From Leptolyngbya sp. CCY15150 (GTDB lineage Bacteria > Cyanobacteriota > Cyanobacteriia > RECH01): 64,000 nucleotides of DNA. Below, in pieces: positions 8,977 through 18,136 of the stretch. Position 1 is the first letter of the stretch. Each line of letters starts with the position of its first letter. The stretch is from the NCBI RefSeq assembly GCF_016888135.1, contig NZ_JACSWB010000174.1, forward strand, positions 1 to 64,000, in the 5' to 3' direction. Under the pieces are notes generated by a model, which saw only the letters and a program-made list of their open reading frames with translations, had not been told where the DNA came from and made no database searches. The position numbers and the translations under genes are program-made.

Positions 8977-10149
8977 GTGTTGCCCCGATTTCGTTGTGCT
9001 GATTCTGCTTCTCTAGGCGATGTTCCAAACATACCGCTCCTAGAAGACGATGCCTGCGCCACCCCAAGCTTGGATGTTGTGGTTCTGCGGCGATCGCTTT
9101 TAGATTGGTATGCCCACCAAGGGCGATCGCTCCCCTGGCGTGAGACCCGAGATCCCTATGCCATCTGGATCTCCGAGGTCATGCTGCAACAAACCCAAGT
9201 CAAAACCGTTATTCCCTACTATCACCGCTGGCTAGAGCAGTTTCCCACCGTTACTGCTCTGGCCCAAGCCGACCAGCAGCAGGTGTTGAAAGTCTGGCAG
9301 GGGCTAGGCTACTACGCGCGGGCCCGGCGGCTGCACCAAGCGGCCCAACAGATTTTAGAGCGCCACCAAGGGCAGTTTCCCTCCAGCTTTGATGCCGTGC
9401 TGGCCTTGACCGGCATTGGTCAAACCACAGCGGGCGGTATTCTCAGCGCCGCGTTCAATTTGCCCTACCCGATTCTTGACGGCAACGTCAAGCGGGTCTT
9501 GGCGCGGCTCTGTGCTATCCAAGAGCCGCCAAACCGTAGGCTGAAACAGCTTTGGCAGGTATCATCAGAAGTATTGGATCCCCAACATCCTCGCGACTTT
9601 AACCAAGCGCTGATGGATCTAGGTGCCACAGTCTGCACGCCGAAACAGCCCCAGTGCGATCGCTGTCCGTGGCAGCCCGTTTGCCAAGCCCATGCCCGCA
9701 ATCTACAAACCCAACTACCCATGTCTGAACCGCGTAATCCCATACCCCATAAGCAGATTGGCGTCGCCGTTATTTGGAATGAGCAGGGTCAGATTTTAAT
9801 CGATCGCCGCCGTCCAGAGGGATTGCTGGGCGGCATGTGGGAATTTCCAGGGGGCAAAATTGAGCCGGGAGAAACGGTGGAAGCCTGCATTCAGCGAGAG
9901 ATTCAGGAAGAGCTAGCCATTGACGTAGCCGTGGGCGATCGCCTGATTGTGATTGACCACGCCTATAGCCATTTTCGCGTTACCCTCAATGTCCACCATT
10001 GTTCCCATCTCAGCGGTGACCCCCAACCCTTAGAATGTGATGAGATCCGCTGGGTTCGCCCTGATGAACTAGAGCAATACCCGTTCCCCAAGGCCAATGT
10101 GCAGATCATTGAGGCCATCTTGGCAACGGCGATCCCTGCCCATTCTTAA
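8977..10149 (+). CDS. mutY: A/G-specific adenine glycosylase MutY
   Basis: A protein of 390 residues that removes adenine mispaired with 8-oxoguanine. The N-terminal domain contains ISEVMLQQTQVKTVIPYY with the catalytic Glu, the helix-hairpin-helix LTGIGQTTAGGILSA, the catalytic Asp in ILDGNVKRVLAR, and a 4Fe-4S loop CTPKQPQCDRCPWQPVC. The C-terminal domain is MutT-like and keeps nearly the whole NUDIX box (GKIEPGETVEACIQREIQEE), with only the final Gly changed to Ala. The start is GTG; the first 30 residues are poorly conserved, so a later start is possible. Another DNA glycosylase of the same superfamily, nth, is at 32621. Confidence 0.96.
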   Translation: MLPRFRCADSASLGDVPNIPLLEDDACATPSLDVVVLRRSLLDWYAHQGRSLPWRETRDPYAIWISEVMLQQTQVKTVIPYYHRWLEQFPTVTALAQADQQQVLKVWQGLGYYARARRLHQAAQQILERHQGQFPSSFDAVLALTGIGQTTAGGILSAAFNLPYPILDGNVKRVLARLCAIQEPPNRRLKQLWQVSSEVLDPQHPRDFNQALMDLGATVCTPKQPQCDRCPWQPVCQAHARNLQTQLPMSEPRNPIPHKQIGVAVIWNEQGQILIDRRRPEGLLGGMWEFPGGKIEPGETVEACIQREIQEELAIDVAVGDRLIVIDHAYSHFRVTLNVHHCSHLSGDPQPLECDEIRWVRPDELEQYPFPKANVQIIEAILATAIPAHS

Positions 10150-10218
10150 CCGATCGATACCCCTGCCAACTCCCACGTTGAAGGTGGCATTCTGACCATT
10201 TAACCGATTCAGGAACCC

Positions 10219-10542
10219 ATGTCTGAAAACCAGGACTTAGAGCAAGATTTCCAAGCCGGTGACCAGGTGCGTTTGATGAACACGCTGCCCTATGTCAAAA
10301 CCGCTGACCCGATGCCCATGCTGCGCCCGCCCAATGTGGTGAGTATTGGGGAAGAAGGCACCATTATCGATCGCCGACCGGGGGGCTATTGGGGCGTGCG
10401 ATTTTCCAAGGGCATCTTTTTGATGGAAAGCCGCAATTTAGAGCTAGCGGTTGACGAGCTTGCCGAGGAGACGGATGCGGCCGACGAGGAGACGGATCCT
10501 GCGTCGGAGAACGAAACAGATGAGGCTAAATCTGAAGACTAA
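10219..10542 (+). CDS. sipA: SipA-like regulator (DUF3148) with acidic tail
   Basis: A protein of 107 residues. Residues about 10-78 match the DUF3148/SipA family (PYVKTADPMPMLRPPNVV, GEEGTIIDRRPGGYWGVRF), an SH3-like beta fold. SipA binds the NblS/DspA histidine kinase, which controls light and nutrient-stress responses in cyanobacteria. This copy has a roughly 30-residue C-terminal tail that is almost wholly acidic (DELAEETDAADEETDP), longer than the compact family members I know. It follows mutY by 69 bases on the same strand. Assignment to SipA rests on recognised family motifs; interaction with NblS is inferred. Confidence 0.85.
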   Translation: MSENQDLEQDFQAGDQVRLMNTLPYVKTADPMPMLRPPNVVSIGEEGTIIDRRPGGYWGVRFSKGIFLMESRNLELAVDELAEETDAADEETDPASENETDEAKSED

Positions 10543-10796
10543 GGGCTAGATTAGTCAACCATGGGTGGGGCACTTGCTGTAGAGCAGTACGTGGGAGACA
10601 TCACGATTAGCCAGCATGGAGAGACGGCGAATGCTCCAATTCCCCTGCACAGATCTAACTCCTATGCGCAGAGGGTTGAGCAACGTCGAAACCCGGCAAG
10701 CTGCATGGAGTGTACCTAGATCTCGGGGTGGGCGATCGCTTTCGTCCTATTGTTCTCTTGGGAACCCTCCCTAGGCAGTCTAGCCGCCCAGAAGGT

Positions 10797-11012
10797 CTAA
10801 CCGCCCCCCGTAATCGCTTGCCAAACTACCTGCCAAAGCTGTTGCGTATAGTTGAGCAGTTCACCGGGGCCGATGCCAAACAAAAGCTGTACCAGCAGCA
10901 CCACAATGGCAATTAGGATCGCTGTATTCAGCGTAGCTTTGAACACGCGCAGCAGCCAGGTGAAAACGGCGATCGTGACCAGAATAGCTGCAATTAAAAT
11001 GACCAAATCCAT
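10797..11012 (-). CDS. small conserved membrane protein, unknown function
   Basis: A protein of 71 residues that is nearly all hydrophobic. Two membrane helices are likely: LVILIAAILVTIAVFTWLL (about 3-21) and ATLNTAILIAIVVLLVQLLF (about 26-45). A short amphipathic tail, GELLNYTQQLWQVVWQAI, ends the protein. I believe close relatives exist in many cyanobacteria, but I cannot name a function. The gene stands alone, convergent with sipA, with about 250 empty bases on each side. Confidence 0.75.
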   Translation of the reverse strand: MDLVILIAAILVTIAVFTWLLRVFKATLNTAILIAIVVLLVQLLFGIGPGELLNYTQQLWQVVWQAITGGG

Positions 11013-11264
11013 GGTTAAACCTAGGGATAAAGAGCATTCAACATCCTACCTAGATTAGGATAGCCATCAACGTGCGCCTTATCATTCAGCCGCTGGGCAG
11101 GATATATGATGTTGAATAAAATGGGGCTGAGCCTTAGAATCCATTGAACCTCGGATGTTCTAAATGCTCAACCCCAGCTCGGTTTTCCAGTTTCCGTTGA
11201 ACAGCTACAACAGCAGCAGCCTCATTTCGGATAGATGCAACAAATCAAACGATCGCATCTAGGT

Positions 11265-14264
11265 CTATTCCACCCCCTCAATCGGTGCAAAGCCTTGCCG
11301 CTGAACGTTTTCCGTAATGACCCGTGGTTCTAAAAATTGCATCAGGTAATCGGGGCCGCCGGCCTTCGAGCCCACCCCTGAGAGTTTGAAACCTCCGAAG
11401 GGTTGCCGGGAAACGATCGCCCCCGTAATGCTGCGGTTGATGTATACATTACCGACCTCAAAACCGGCCTCTGCCTGGGCAATGTGAGAGGGGGTGCGGG
11501 AATAAAGACCGCCGGTGAGCGCATAGGCCGTGCCGTTGGCCAGGGCGATCGCCTCCCCAAAGGTCTCCGCCTTCATCACCGCCAGTACCGGCCCAAAGAT
11601 TTCTTCCTGGGCTAGACGTCCCGTCGGCGGTACATCGGTGAAAATCACTGGGCCAACAAAGTAGCCGGTATCAGGAGCATCCATCTCTAGGGCAACGGTG
11701 GCCTCGGTCTTGCCTTGGGCGATCGCCTCTCGAATCCGGCTCTGGGCAGCGGCATCAATCACGGGGCCAACCTGGGTACTCGGTTGATCTGCCGGCCCAA
11801 TGTTGAGCGATCGCGTGGCTTCCACCAAGCGCGCCACAAAGGTATCGTAGATGGACGCCATGACAATCACCCGCGAACAGGCGGAGCATTTCTGACCGCT
11901 GTAGCCAAAGGCTGAGTAAACCACCCCCTGCACTGCTTGATCCAAATCGGCACTTTCGTCCACGATGATGGCATTCTTGCCGCCCATTTCCGCCACCACC
12001 CGCTTCAGGTGTTTTTGCCCAGGACGCAACACCGCTGCCTCGGCATAGATCTGGCAACCCACCTCCTGGGAACCGGTGAAGGTAATCATATGGACATCGG
12101 GATGCTGCACCAAGTGCGAGCCCACTGTAGAGCCTCGCCCCGGCACATATTGGAAGACACCCTTGGGAATGCCCGCCTCGACGAGAATTTCCGTGAGCTT
12201 AGCAGCGATCGCCCCCGTACTATTCGCCGGTTTCAGCAGCGTACAGTTACCTGCCGCTAAGGACGCCACGGTCATGCCGGTGGGAATGGCAAGGGGAAAG
12301 TTCCAAGGGGAGATGATCACCGAAATGCCGCGCGGTTGGTAGAGATAACGATTGGTTTCCCCAGGCAGATCGTAGGCATAGCCTTGATCCAAGCGCTCCA
12401 TCTCATCGGCATAGTAGCGGCAGAAATCAATGGCTTCCGACACTTCCGGATCCGCTTGGTGCAGCGCTTTCCCGCCTTCCAGCACCATGAGCGCCGAGAG
12501 ATCGGCCCGTCGTTCTGCCATCAAGTCCGCGGCGCGGCGCAGAATGGCGGCCCGCTCCGAAGCTGGGGTCTTGCGCCAGGCAGGGAAGGCGGCCTTAGCG
12601 GCTTGGATAGCCTGCTCCGCCTGGTCGATACTGATTAACCCAATGGTGCCAATCACCTCCGAGGGATTGGAGGGGTTCACCGAGTCGATGGTCTCCGCCG
12701 TGTTGCGATACTGGCCATCAATCAGCGGTAGGTAGGATTGCCCCAACTGGCTGCGTAGGTTGGAGAGGGCGGTCTGGGCGCGATCGCGTTCTGCCGCATC
12801 CGCATAGTCTGTATCGGCCACATTGGGGAAGGCTGGTTTAAGCGTTTCCGGCAGATGGGACTGGGTTTCCATCGCTGGTGGAGCCAGGAGGTCATCCACG
12901 GGCCGTTCTTCCAGGTTTTGCCGCAGGAAGGAACTATTGGCCGTATTTTCCAGCAGGCGACGAATTAAGTAAGCCATGCCGGGAATCAGGTCGCCGTAGG
13001 GGCAGTAAACCCGCACGCGGTAGCCCTGGCCCACCAAAGCATCCGCCAGCTTATCCGCCATGCCATAGAGCACCTGCAGCTCAAACCGACGGGCAGGAAT
13101 CTTCAGGGCCTGGGCAATGGCGATCGCGTGGGCCTGGGAACGCACGTTGTGGCTACCGATGGCGGCGTAGAGATAGTCATGATGCTCCAGCAGCAGCCGG
13201 GTCATGGCTTCAAAGTTGGCATCGGTGGAAGACTTGAGGCTATACACGGGATGAGCCCAGTCGTGCTGCACCGCTTTGATGGTTTCCTGATCCCAGTAGG
13301 CACCTTTGACCAACCGCACCGTTACGGGACAGCCCCGTTCCTTAGCCCAGGCGATCAATCCCTGGAGATCCGTCAAACTATCCCTGAGATAGGCCTGAAG
13401 GGTGACGCCAATATCGGAGCGATCGCGGAACTCATCTTCCAGCAAAATCTGTTTCAAAATCGCCAGGGTCAGATCCTTGTAGGTATACTGCTCCATGTCG
13501 AAATGCACCGCCGCCCCCAGCTCCTTAGCCCGGCGCAGCAGTGTGCGAATGCGATCGCTCACCCGAGCCTGGCTACCAACGGCATCGAGGGGATCAAACT
13601 GGGAATAGAAAGCCGTCAGCTTCACCGATACCTGCACCCGAGGCAGAGCTTCACCATCTGCCTGGTCAATCTGAGGGATCGCCGACCAGCGCTGGGATGC
13701 CGTGGTTAGGGCCTGCATTAACTCCAGATAGCGATCGAGGTATTGCTGAGCCTCGGTTTCGGTAATCACCGCTTCCCCTAGCAAATCCACGGTAAACGCC
13801 ATGCGCTGCTTGCGAAGCTGCTCGATGGATTTGAGGGCTTGCTGAACGGTTTCCCCCGCAATATATTTACGAGCCAAAGTTTCCACCGCCGTTTTCACCG
13901 TTGTGGCAGCGGCTTGTCCTGGCAGGGAGCTAGCATCAGCAAAGTTGAGCAAGCCTTTCAAGGCGCTGGGCAATTCAACACTTTCTTGGCTCAAATATTC
14001 CTGCAGATGCCGGGCCACTTCGGTATTGCTGCGCAGGGCCGGCAGGCAGTCGATGAACCGAAACAACTGCACCCGTAGCCCAGGGTTGCCCATCGTCCAG
14101 GCCAGCAGCTTATCGTCCCAGCGCATTTGGTCGCGCATTTGGGCAAAGAGCGATCGCTTCTCCCGAGTTGCCGACAAAAGCTCACGGGCGATCGCTAGGG
14201 TTTGGTTCTCGTAGGGGTTAGGGCCCCCTGGGTGAAGGCTTGGATCTGAAACATGTAAAACCAC
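11265..14264 (-). CDS. putA: bifunctional proline dehydrogenase / P5C dehydrogenase
   Basis: A bifunctional enzyme of 999 residues that oxidises proline to glutamate in two steps. The FAD-dependent proline dehydrogenase barrel (about 115-460) shows VRLVKGAYWDQETIKA, RRFELQVLYGMAD and YLIRRLLENTANSSF, with the substrate-binding arginines. The NAD-dependent aldehyde dehydrogenase (about 510-985) shows TFTGSQEVG, general-base Glu near 759 (VAEMGGKNA) and catalytic Cys near 793 (GYSGQKCSACSRV). There is no N-terminal ribbon-helix-helix, so it should not repress its own gene as enterobacterial PutA does. The start is GTG at 14264, set by a perfect AAGGAG six bases upstream. No putP transporter is adjacent. 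Confidence 0.96.
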   Translation of the reverse strand: MVLHVSDPSLHPGGPNPYENQTLAIARELLSATREKRSLFAQMRDQMRWDDKLLAWTMGNPGLRVQLFRFIDCLPALRSNTEVARHLQEYLSQESVELPSALKGLLNFADASSLPGQAAATTVKTAVETLARKYIAGETVQQALKSIEQLRKQRMAFTVDLLGEAVITETEAQQYLDRYLELMQALTTASQRWSAIPQIDQADGEALPRVQVSVKLTAFYSQFDPLDAVGSQARVSDRIRTLLRRAKELGAAVHFDMEQYTYKDLTLAILKQILLEDEFRDRSDIGVTLQAYLRDSLTDLQGLIAWAKERGCPVTVRLVKGAYWDQETIKAVQHDWAHPVYSLKSSTDANFEAMTRLLLEHHDYLYAAIGSHNVRSQAHAIAIAQALKIPARRFELQVLYGMADKLADALVGQGYRVRVYCPYGDLIPGMAYLIRRLLENTANSSFLRQNLEERPVDDLLAPPAMETQSHLPETLKPAFPNVADTDYADAAERDRAQTALSNLRSQLGQSYLPLIDGQYRNTAETIDSVNPSNPSEVIGTIGLISIDQAEQAIQAAKAAFPAWRKTPASERAAILRRAADLMAERRADLSALMVLEGGKALHQADPEVSEAIDFCRYYADEMERLDQGYAYDLPGETNRYLYQPRGISVIISPWNFPLAIPTGMTVASLAAGNCTLLKPANSTGAIAAKLTEILVEAGIPKGVFQYVPGRGSTVGSHLVQHPDVHMITFTGSQEVGCQIYAEAAVLRPGQKHLKRVVAEMGGKNAIIVDESADLDQAVQGVVYSAFGYSGQKCSACSRVIVMASIYDTFVARLVEATRSLNIGPADQPSTQVGPVIDAAAQSRIREAIAQGKTEATVALEMDAPDTGYFVGPVIFTDVPPTGRLAQEEIFGPVLAVMKAETFGEAIALANGTAYALTGGLYSRTPSHIAQAEAGFEVGNVYINRSITGAIVSRQPFGGFKLSGVGSKAGGPDYLMQFLEPRVITENVQRQGFAPIEGVE

Positions 14265-14270
14265 AGAATA

Positions 14271-14276
14271 CTCCTT
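14271..14276 (-). promoter_or_regulatory. ribosome binding site that fixes the putA start
   Basis: AAGGAG followed by TATTCT and GTG. It supports the GTG at 14264 over the in-frame TTG at 14291, because the motif would lie inside the longer frame. Confidence 0.85.
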
Positions 14277-14406
14277 GGTGAGGGCGAACAATTCATGAGC
14301 CGACCCAAACCTCGCCTGAACTCCGACTCAGGCAACGTCAGCGCTTGATCGTGTCCAGCCTCAACAGCTTGGGTCACAGATTCGGCTTGGCCCATCTGCC
14401 AAACCG

Positions 14407-14437
14407 AAAACAAAAGGCAGGAGTGAGATGCTCCTGC
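14407..14437 (-). terminator. intrinsic terminator after crtR
   Basis: On the minus strand GGCAGGAG pairs perfectly with CTCCTGCC across a seven-base loop, followed by TTTTGTTTT. It lies 67 bases after the crtR stop and separates crtR from putA. Confidence 0.88.
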
Positions 14438-14503
14438 CCTAGTTCTATTGTCCAGTTTTTTGACCCTGACCAACCCAAGGTTTCTTGACCCCGGCAGGAA
14501 ACC

Positions 14504-15508
14504 TTAGCGGCTGTCCGAGCGGCCAGCCTCAGCCTCTAAGCCCGCCATAGCCGGCTCAGCCCCTGACTCAACCACCTCAGACTCAACCCCAAGCAGATCT
14601 TCCGTTGAGATCTCTAGGGTAGCAGCCGCAGCAGGCTTATGGTGAAACCGAATGCCTAGGAAAATGTCGTACAAAAAGCTCCAAAAGTTTTTGCCGTTCA
14701 ATAAACCTAGGGACTGCTCACAGCCTTTAGCGTCCAGCAGCGGTCGGGTAGCCCGGTAGGCAGCTTGGTACTTATACCAAGGAATCGAGGGCCAAAGATG
14801 GTGAATTAGATGATAGTTTTGCCCCATAATCAACAGGTTCAACACCGGGCTAGGATACACCCGAGCATTCTTCCAGCGATCGCGTTCTTTGAACGGACGA
14901 TGGGGCAAATAGTCAAAAAACAACCCCAACGCTAAGCCCACCACCAGCGCCGGCGAAAACCAATAGTTAAACAAATACCCAAGAAAGTCATACTGAACCG
15001 CGAGATAGACCACACTAGCAACGGCTAGACGTCCTAAAAACCATTCCAGCAGCTCATACTTTCGCCACAGGCGACGCTTAAAAAAGAAAATCTCATGGTA
15101 GAAAAACCTGGCGGCAATTAACCACAACGGACCGCCCGTGGACACAAAATGATCGGGATCATTTTCCGGATCATTCACATTGGCATGGTGCTGCATGTGG
15201 ACGCGGGTGAAGACGGGGAACGAAAACCCCAGCATCAGCGCGCTGCCGTGACCCAAGGCTGAATTCATAATGCGATTTTCATGGGCCACATTGTGGGATG
15301 CATCATGGATGACGGTACCAACCAAATGCAACGCTAGGGTATTGGCCAGGAAGCAGATCCAGCCGGGCAACCCCCAACGGAAATAGCCTAGGGTTGACAA
15401 GGCGGCGGTGGCAACCGCAACCAAAAACATAATCAGAGTAGGGTTCACATCGCGGGGTGGGCCCAAAAACTCTTTCGGTACTGTCAGCGGCTTAACGGCC
15501 TCCGACAT
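14504..15508 (-). CDS. crtR: beta-carotene hydroxylase CrtR
   Basis: A di-iron membrane hydroxylase of 334 residues in the fatty acid desaturase superfamily. In cyanobacteria CrtR converts beta-carotene to zeaxanthin and also acts in myxoxanthophyll synthesis. Histidine boxes are HDASHNVAH, HMQHHANVNDPENDPDH and HLIHHLWP. Hydrophobic helices flank them (LIMFLVAVATAALSTLGYF and others). The start at 15508 is set by AAGGAG nine bases upstream (15518-15523). The frame continues upstream to 15637 without family similarity. A C-terminal tail of about 45 residues is rich in Ala/Glu and is not part of the core. It is transcribed alone between a 321-base gap and its own terminator. Confidence 0.95.
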   Translation of the reverse strand: MSEAVKPLTVPKEFLGPPRDVNPTLIMFLVAVATAALSTLGYFRWGLPGWICFLANTLALHLVGTVIHDASHNVAHENRIMNSALGHGSALMLGFSFPVFTRVHMQHHANVNDPENDPDHFVSTGGPLWLIAARFFYHEIFFFKRRLWRKYELLEWFLGRLAVASVVYLAVQYDFLGYLFNYWFSPALVVGLALGLFFDYLPHRPFKERDRWKNARVYPSPVLNLLIMGQNYHLIHHLWPSIPWYKYQAAYRATRPLLDAKGCEQSLGLLNGKNFWSFLYDIFLGIRFHHKPAAAATLEISTEDLLGVESEVVESGAEPAMAGLEAEAGRSDSR

Positions 15509-15829
15509 CGCTTCTTTCTCCTTCAACTGGTGGTGCACAGGGCTGAGGTGAAACCCTGGGGGGCGCGATCGCTCTCTCAGATCTTTCAGCTCTTTCAGCC
15601 AGGAAAACAGGTGCCGGACGTGAGTCAAGTTGGTCAATCCGGGTTAGTGTTCCTTGCGTAGTATAAGATAAGGGCGAAGAAGAATAAAGTTTTGTGAAAT
15701 TAGCTCATTTAATCCCACGAGCCAGGAAAGGCTAGATTTTAGTCATCATCGTCGGCATAGCGAGGATCAAGCGGTGAACTTTCTAGGCATGGCCGCCAGC
15801 TTGTCCGTAGTTTTCCCCGACCCCTGTGA
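15509..15829. other. intergenic region with crtR promoter expected
   Basis: 321 bases between the cyclase stop and the crtR start. A TATACT hexamer on the minus strand near 15660-15665 could be a -10 element for crtR; no clear -35 is seen. Nothing else was recognised. Confidence 0.35.
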
Positions 15830-17167
15830 TCAATCCGTCTTGGTGACATCGAAGGAAATAGATAGGGGATTGCTAGCGATGGCCCCCAGCAGCAAATAGG
15901 TGGTCATCGCGCCTTTGCCTTTGATTTCAACACTGCCCCGAGACTGGAAGTCATAGCGATCGCTCAACCGTTGATAGACCGCCTCTGTAACCTGGATGCC
16001 ACCGGCAATGCCTTGAGATTCCATCCGGCTCGCCACATTCACCGTGTCGCCCCAGAGGTCGTAGATAAACTTTTTCATGCCAATCACCCCTGCCACCACG
16101 GGGCCGACGTTGATGCCAATGCGAATCTGCAGCGGCTTGTCGCCTTGGAGCGAGAACTGGGCGATCGCCGCCTGCATATCCAGCGCCATCTCAGCGATCG
16201 CCCCCAGATGCTCTGGATCTTCCACCGGCAACCCGCCGACCACCATGTAGGAATCCCCAATCGTCTTGATCTTCTCAAGGGCATGTTTATCGGCTAAGCG
16301 ATCGAACTCCGAAAAGATTTCATTGAGAATTTGCACCAAGTCTTGGGGAGGAATGCCCGTAGATAGTTCCGTAAAGCCGACGACGTCTGCAAAGAGAACA
16401 GAAGCCTCGGCAAAACTTTCCGCAATAGTGCGGTGCTCTTGCTTCAACTGGCGAGCTACGGTGGCCGGCAAAATGTTCAACAAAAGTCGCTCGGAGCGAT
16501 CGCGTTCCTGGCGCAGAGACTTTAGGGCTTGAAACTCAGAGCGCTGCAGCTTTTCATACAGGTAGACCGAGATATTACAAATGCCAAAAAACCAGAAGAA
16601 GTAGAGAATTTGGCGAGAATCTTGAGCGATCGCCTCCGGCACGGTCAATCCTAGAAGCCCGTTCACGCCGTAGTAGTAGATCAGCACGCCAGCCTGGGTG
16701 AGCACATGCAGCGGCCAGCGCACCGGAATCATCGCCGCCAGCACCAAAAAGACCAGCGTCCAAGAATACATGGCTGGTAGCGCAAACCCGTTGATCGTCG
16801 CCCACAGTTGCTCGCCTAAGATAATAATCCAGGCTGTGGCCACAAACAGGAGGTCGGGATGTTGCCGACCCCAAACGGTTTTCAGCAGCAGCCAGCATAC
16901 CGTTAGCCCCAGCACACTCCCGGTTGCCATCCAAAGCCAGCCATCAGCAGTTTCCACCAGCCCATTGCCAACCTTGAGCAAGGTATAGACGATGAACGTC
17001 CCATAGGCCACGATGGCAAGCTGCAGGCTAAAGGTGAGACGGCGATGCATAAAGTGTCGTCGTCGAGCACGGTAGCTGCGAGAGTCTCGGGGGAAGATAG
17101 CCGGGAGCGATCGCTTTCCCCAAAACAACAGCCGCCTAAACAAGCTCCGCCAGCTCGAAGTGATCAT
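15830..17167 (-). CDS. six-helix membrane adenylate cyclase (class III)
   Basis: A protein of 445 residues. A basic N-terminus is followed by about six membrane helices (residues 44-205). Then comes a linker (RSEFQALKSLRQERDRSERL, LLNILPATVARQLK) and a class III cyclase domain (about 252-430). Metal-binding aspartates are D261 (LFADVVGFTELS) and D305 (KTIGDSYMVVGG). Purine selection residues are Lys in EKIKTIGDS and D370 in YDLWGDTVN, the pair expected for ATP rather than GTP. N377 and R381 (VNVASR) complete the active site. The layout matches Rv1625c-type homodimeric cyclases. An Asp rather than Thr at 370 argues against the bicarbonate-responsive CyaC-like subgroup. cAMP output is inferred. 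Confidence 0.93.
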   Translation of the reverse strand: MITSSWRSLFRRLLFWGKRSLPAIFPRDSRSYRARRRHFMHRRLTFSLQLAIVAYGTFIVYTLLKVGNGLVETADGWLWMATGSVLGLTVCWLLLKTVWGRQHPDLLFVATAWIIILGEQLWATINGFALPAMYSWTLVFLVLAAMIPVRWPLHVLTQAGVLIYYYGVNGLLGLTVPEAIAQDSRQILYFFWFFGICNISVYLYEKLQRSEFQALKSLRQERDRSERLLLNILPATVARQLKQEHRTIAESFAEASVLFADVVGFTELSTGIPPQDLVQILNEIFSEFDRLADKHALEKIKTIGDSYMVVGGLPVEDPEHLGAIAEMALDMQAAIAQFSLQGDKPLQIRIGINVGPVVAGVIGMKKFIYDLWGDTVNVASRMESQGIAGGIQVTEAVYQRLSDRYDFQSRGSVEIKGKGAMTTYLLLGAIASNPLSISFDVTKTD

Positions 17168-17301
17168 GTTGCGTTATGGCCTTTCGTAAACGTCGCGAAC
17201 CAGCCACGTAATCTTCGTAATCAATGGATTCTCGCACCTTAGCCATAGACGTTTACCGGATCAAGGCACCTAAATACCGTAATAGTCGTCAGTTATGAAT
17301 G

Positions 17302-17357
17302 TAGGGTATTCTCTAAAATGGTTAGAGAACGGGTTATGGGCAACCTGATATACCCTA
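17302..17357. promoter_or_regulatory. nested inverted repeats, possible three-way junction
   Basis: Outer arms TAGGGTAT (17302-17309) and ATACCCTA (17350-17357) are perfectly complementary. Inside lie a perfect eight-base hairpin TTCTCTAA/TTAGAGAA (17309-17329) and a small GGTT/AACC hairpin (17332-17345). The arms share one base at 17309. It lies between divergent genes, so it could be an operator or an RNA leader of either. Confidence 0.5.
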
Positions 17358-17436
17358 TGCTCTCAGCCTAGACCTCAACGGTCAACTCTCCGCTCTCGCC
17401 CTAGGAACGGAGGACATTTAAAATTAGCCTTCACGT

Positions 17437-17982
17437 GTGATTGAAACTCCTATGGCGTCTGCTTCCACCCCCCTCACCATCACTAAATCCGCTCGTCTCC
17501 GGCGTTGGTTTCGAGCCAGTAGCCTTTTGGTCACGGCTCTCACCGTCGGGGCGATCGCTCCCCTCAGCCAGCTTTCCTCCGCCACTGCTCAGACGCCCGG
17601 TCAAGCTCTTACGCTGCGCTCCGATATTCAAGAAGCCAATTCCATCACCGGTGTGATTACGGCTCGGGGCAATGTGCAAATTGACTACCCCGCCCGCCAA
17701 ATCCAGGCCACGTCTGCCCAAGCGCTTTACTACAGCCGCGAACAGCGGATTGTGCTCAGTGGCGATGTCTATGTGCTGCAGGAAGGCAACAGCCTGCGGG
17801 GTGAAACCGTCACCTACCTGATTGAAGAAGGGCGGTTTGTGGCATTGCCCAATCGCGGCCAGCAGGTGCAGTCGATCTACATTGTGCCCGATGCAAATCC
17901 AGAACCCATCGGCAGCGGAGCCGTTGCACCAGAACAGTCAGATTTTGATCCAAAAACCGAAATTCTGGAGCCCGTTGAGTAA
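17437..17982 (+). CDS. lptA: LptA/OstA-like periplasmic LPS transport protein
   Basis: A protein of 181 residues. A basic N-terminus and a hydrophobic stretch ending in SSATAQ form a likely signal peptide, cleaved near residue 52. The rest is the OstA-like beta-jellyroll: LRSDIQEANSITGVITARGN, VQIDYPARQIQATSAQALYY and REQRIVLSGDVYVLQEGNS. LptA bridges inner and outer membranes in lipopolysaccharide export. The start is GTG at 17437, with an alternative ATG at 17452; neither has a well-spaced ribosome binding site. lptB follows after 154 bases on the same strand. The lptF/lptG permease genes are not in the window. Confidence 0.88.
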   Translation: MIETPMASASTPLTITKSARLRRWFRASSLLVTALTVGAIAPLSQLSSATAQTPGQALTLRSDIQEANSITGVITARGNVQIDYPARQIQATSAQALYYSREQRIVLSGDVYVLQEGNSLRGETVTYLIEEGRFVALPNRGQQVQSIYIVPDANPEPIGSGAVAPEQSDFDPKTEILEPVE

Positions 17983-18136
17983 CAACACCCTCCCGAGGGG
18001 CTGTCCTCTGCTAGGATGAGCGTCATGTCAAATGATCGACGCCTGCCCATCCCCCATGGGAACAGGCTGACTCGCCGATTGTGCCGGGGAGCGATCGCTC
18101 ACACTGCTGTTTTGCTAGCAATCTAGGATAGGGCGC

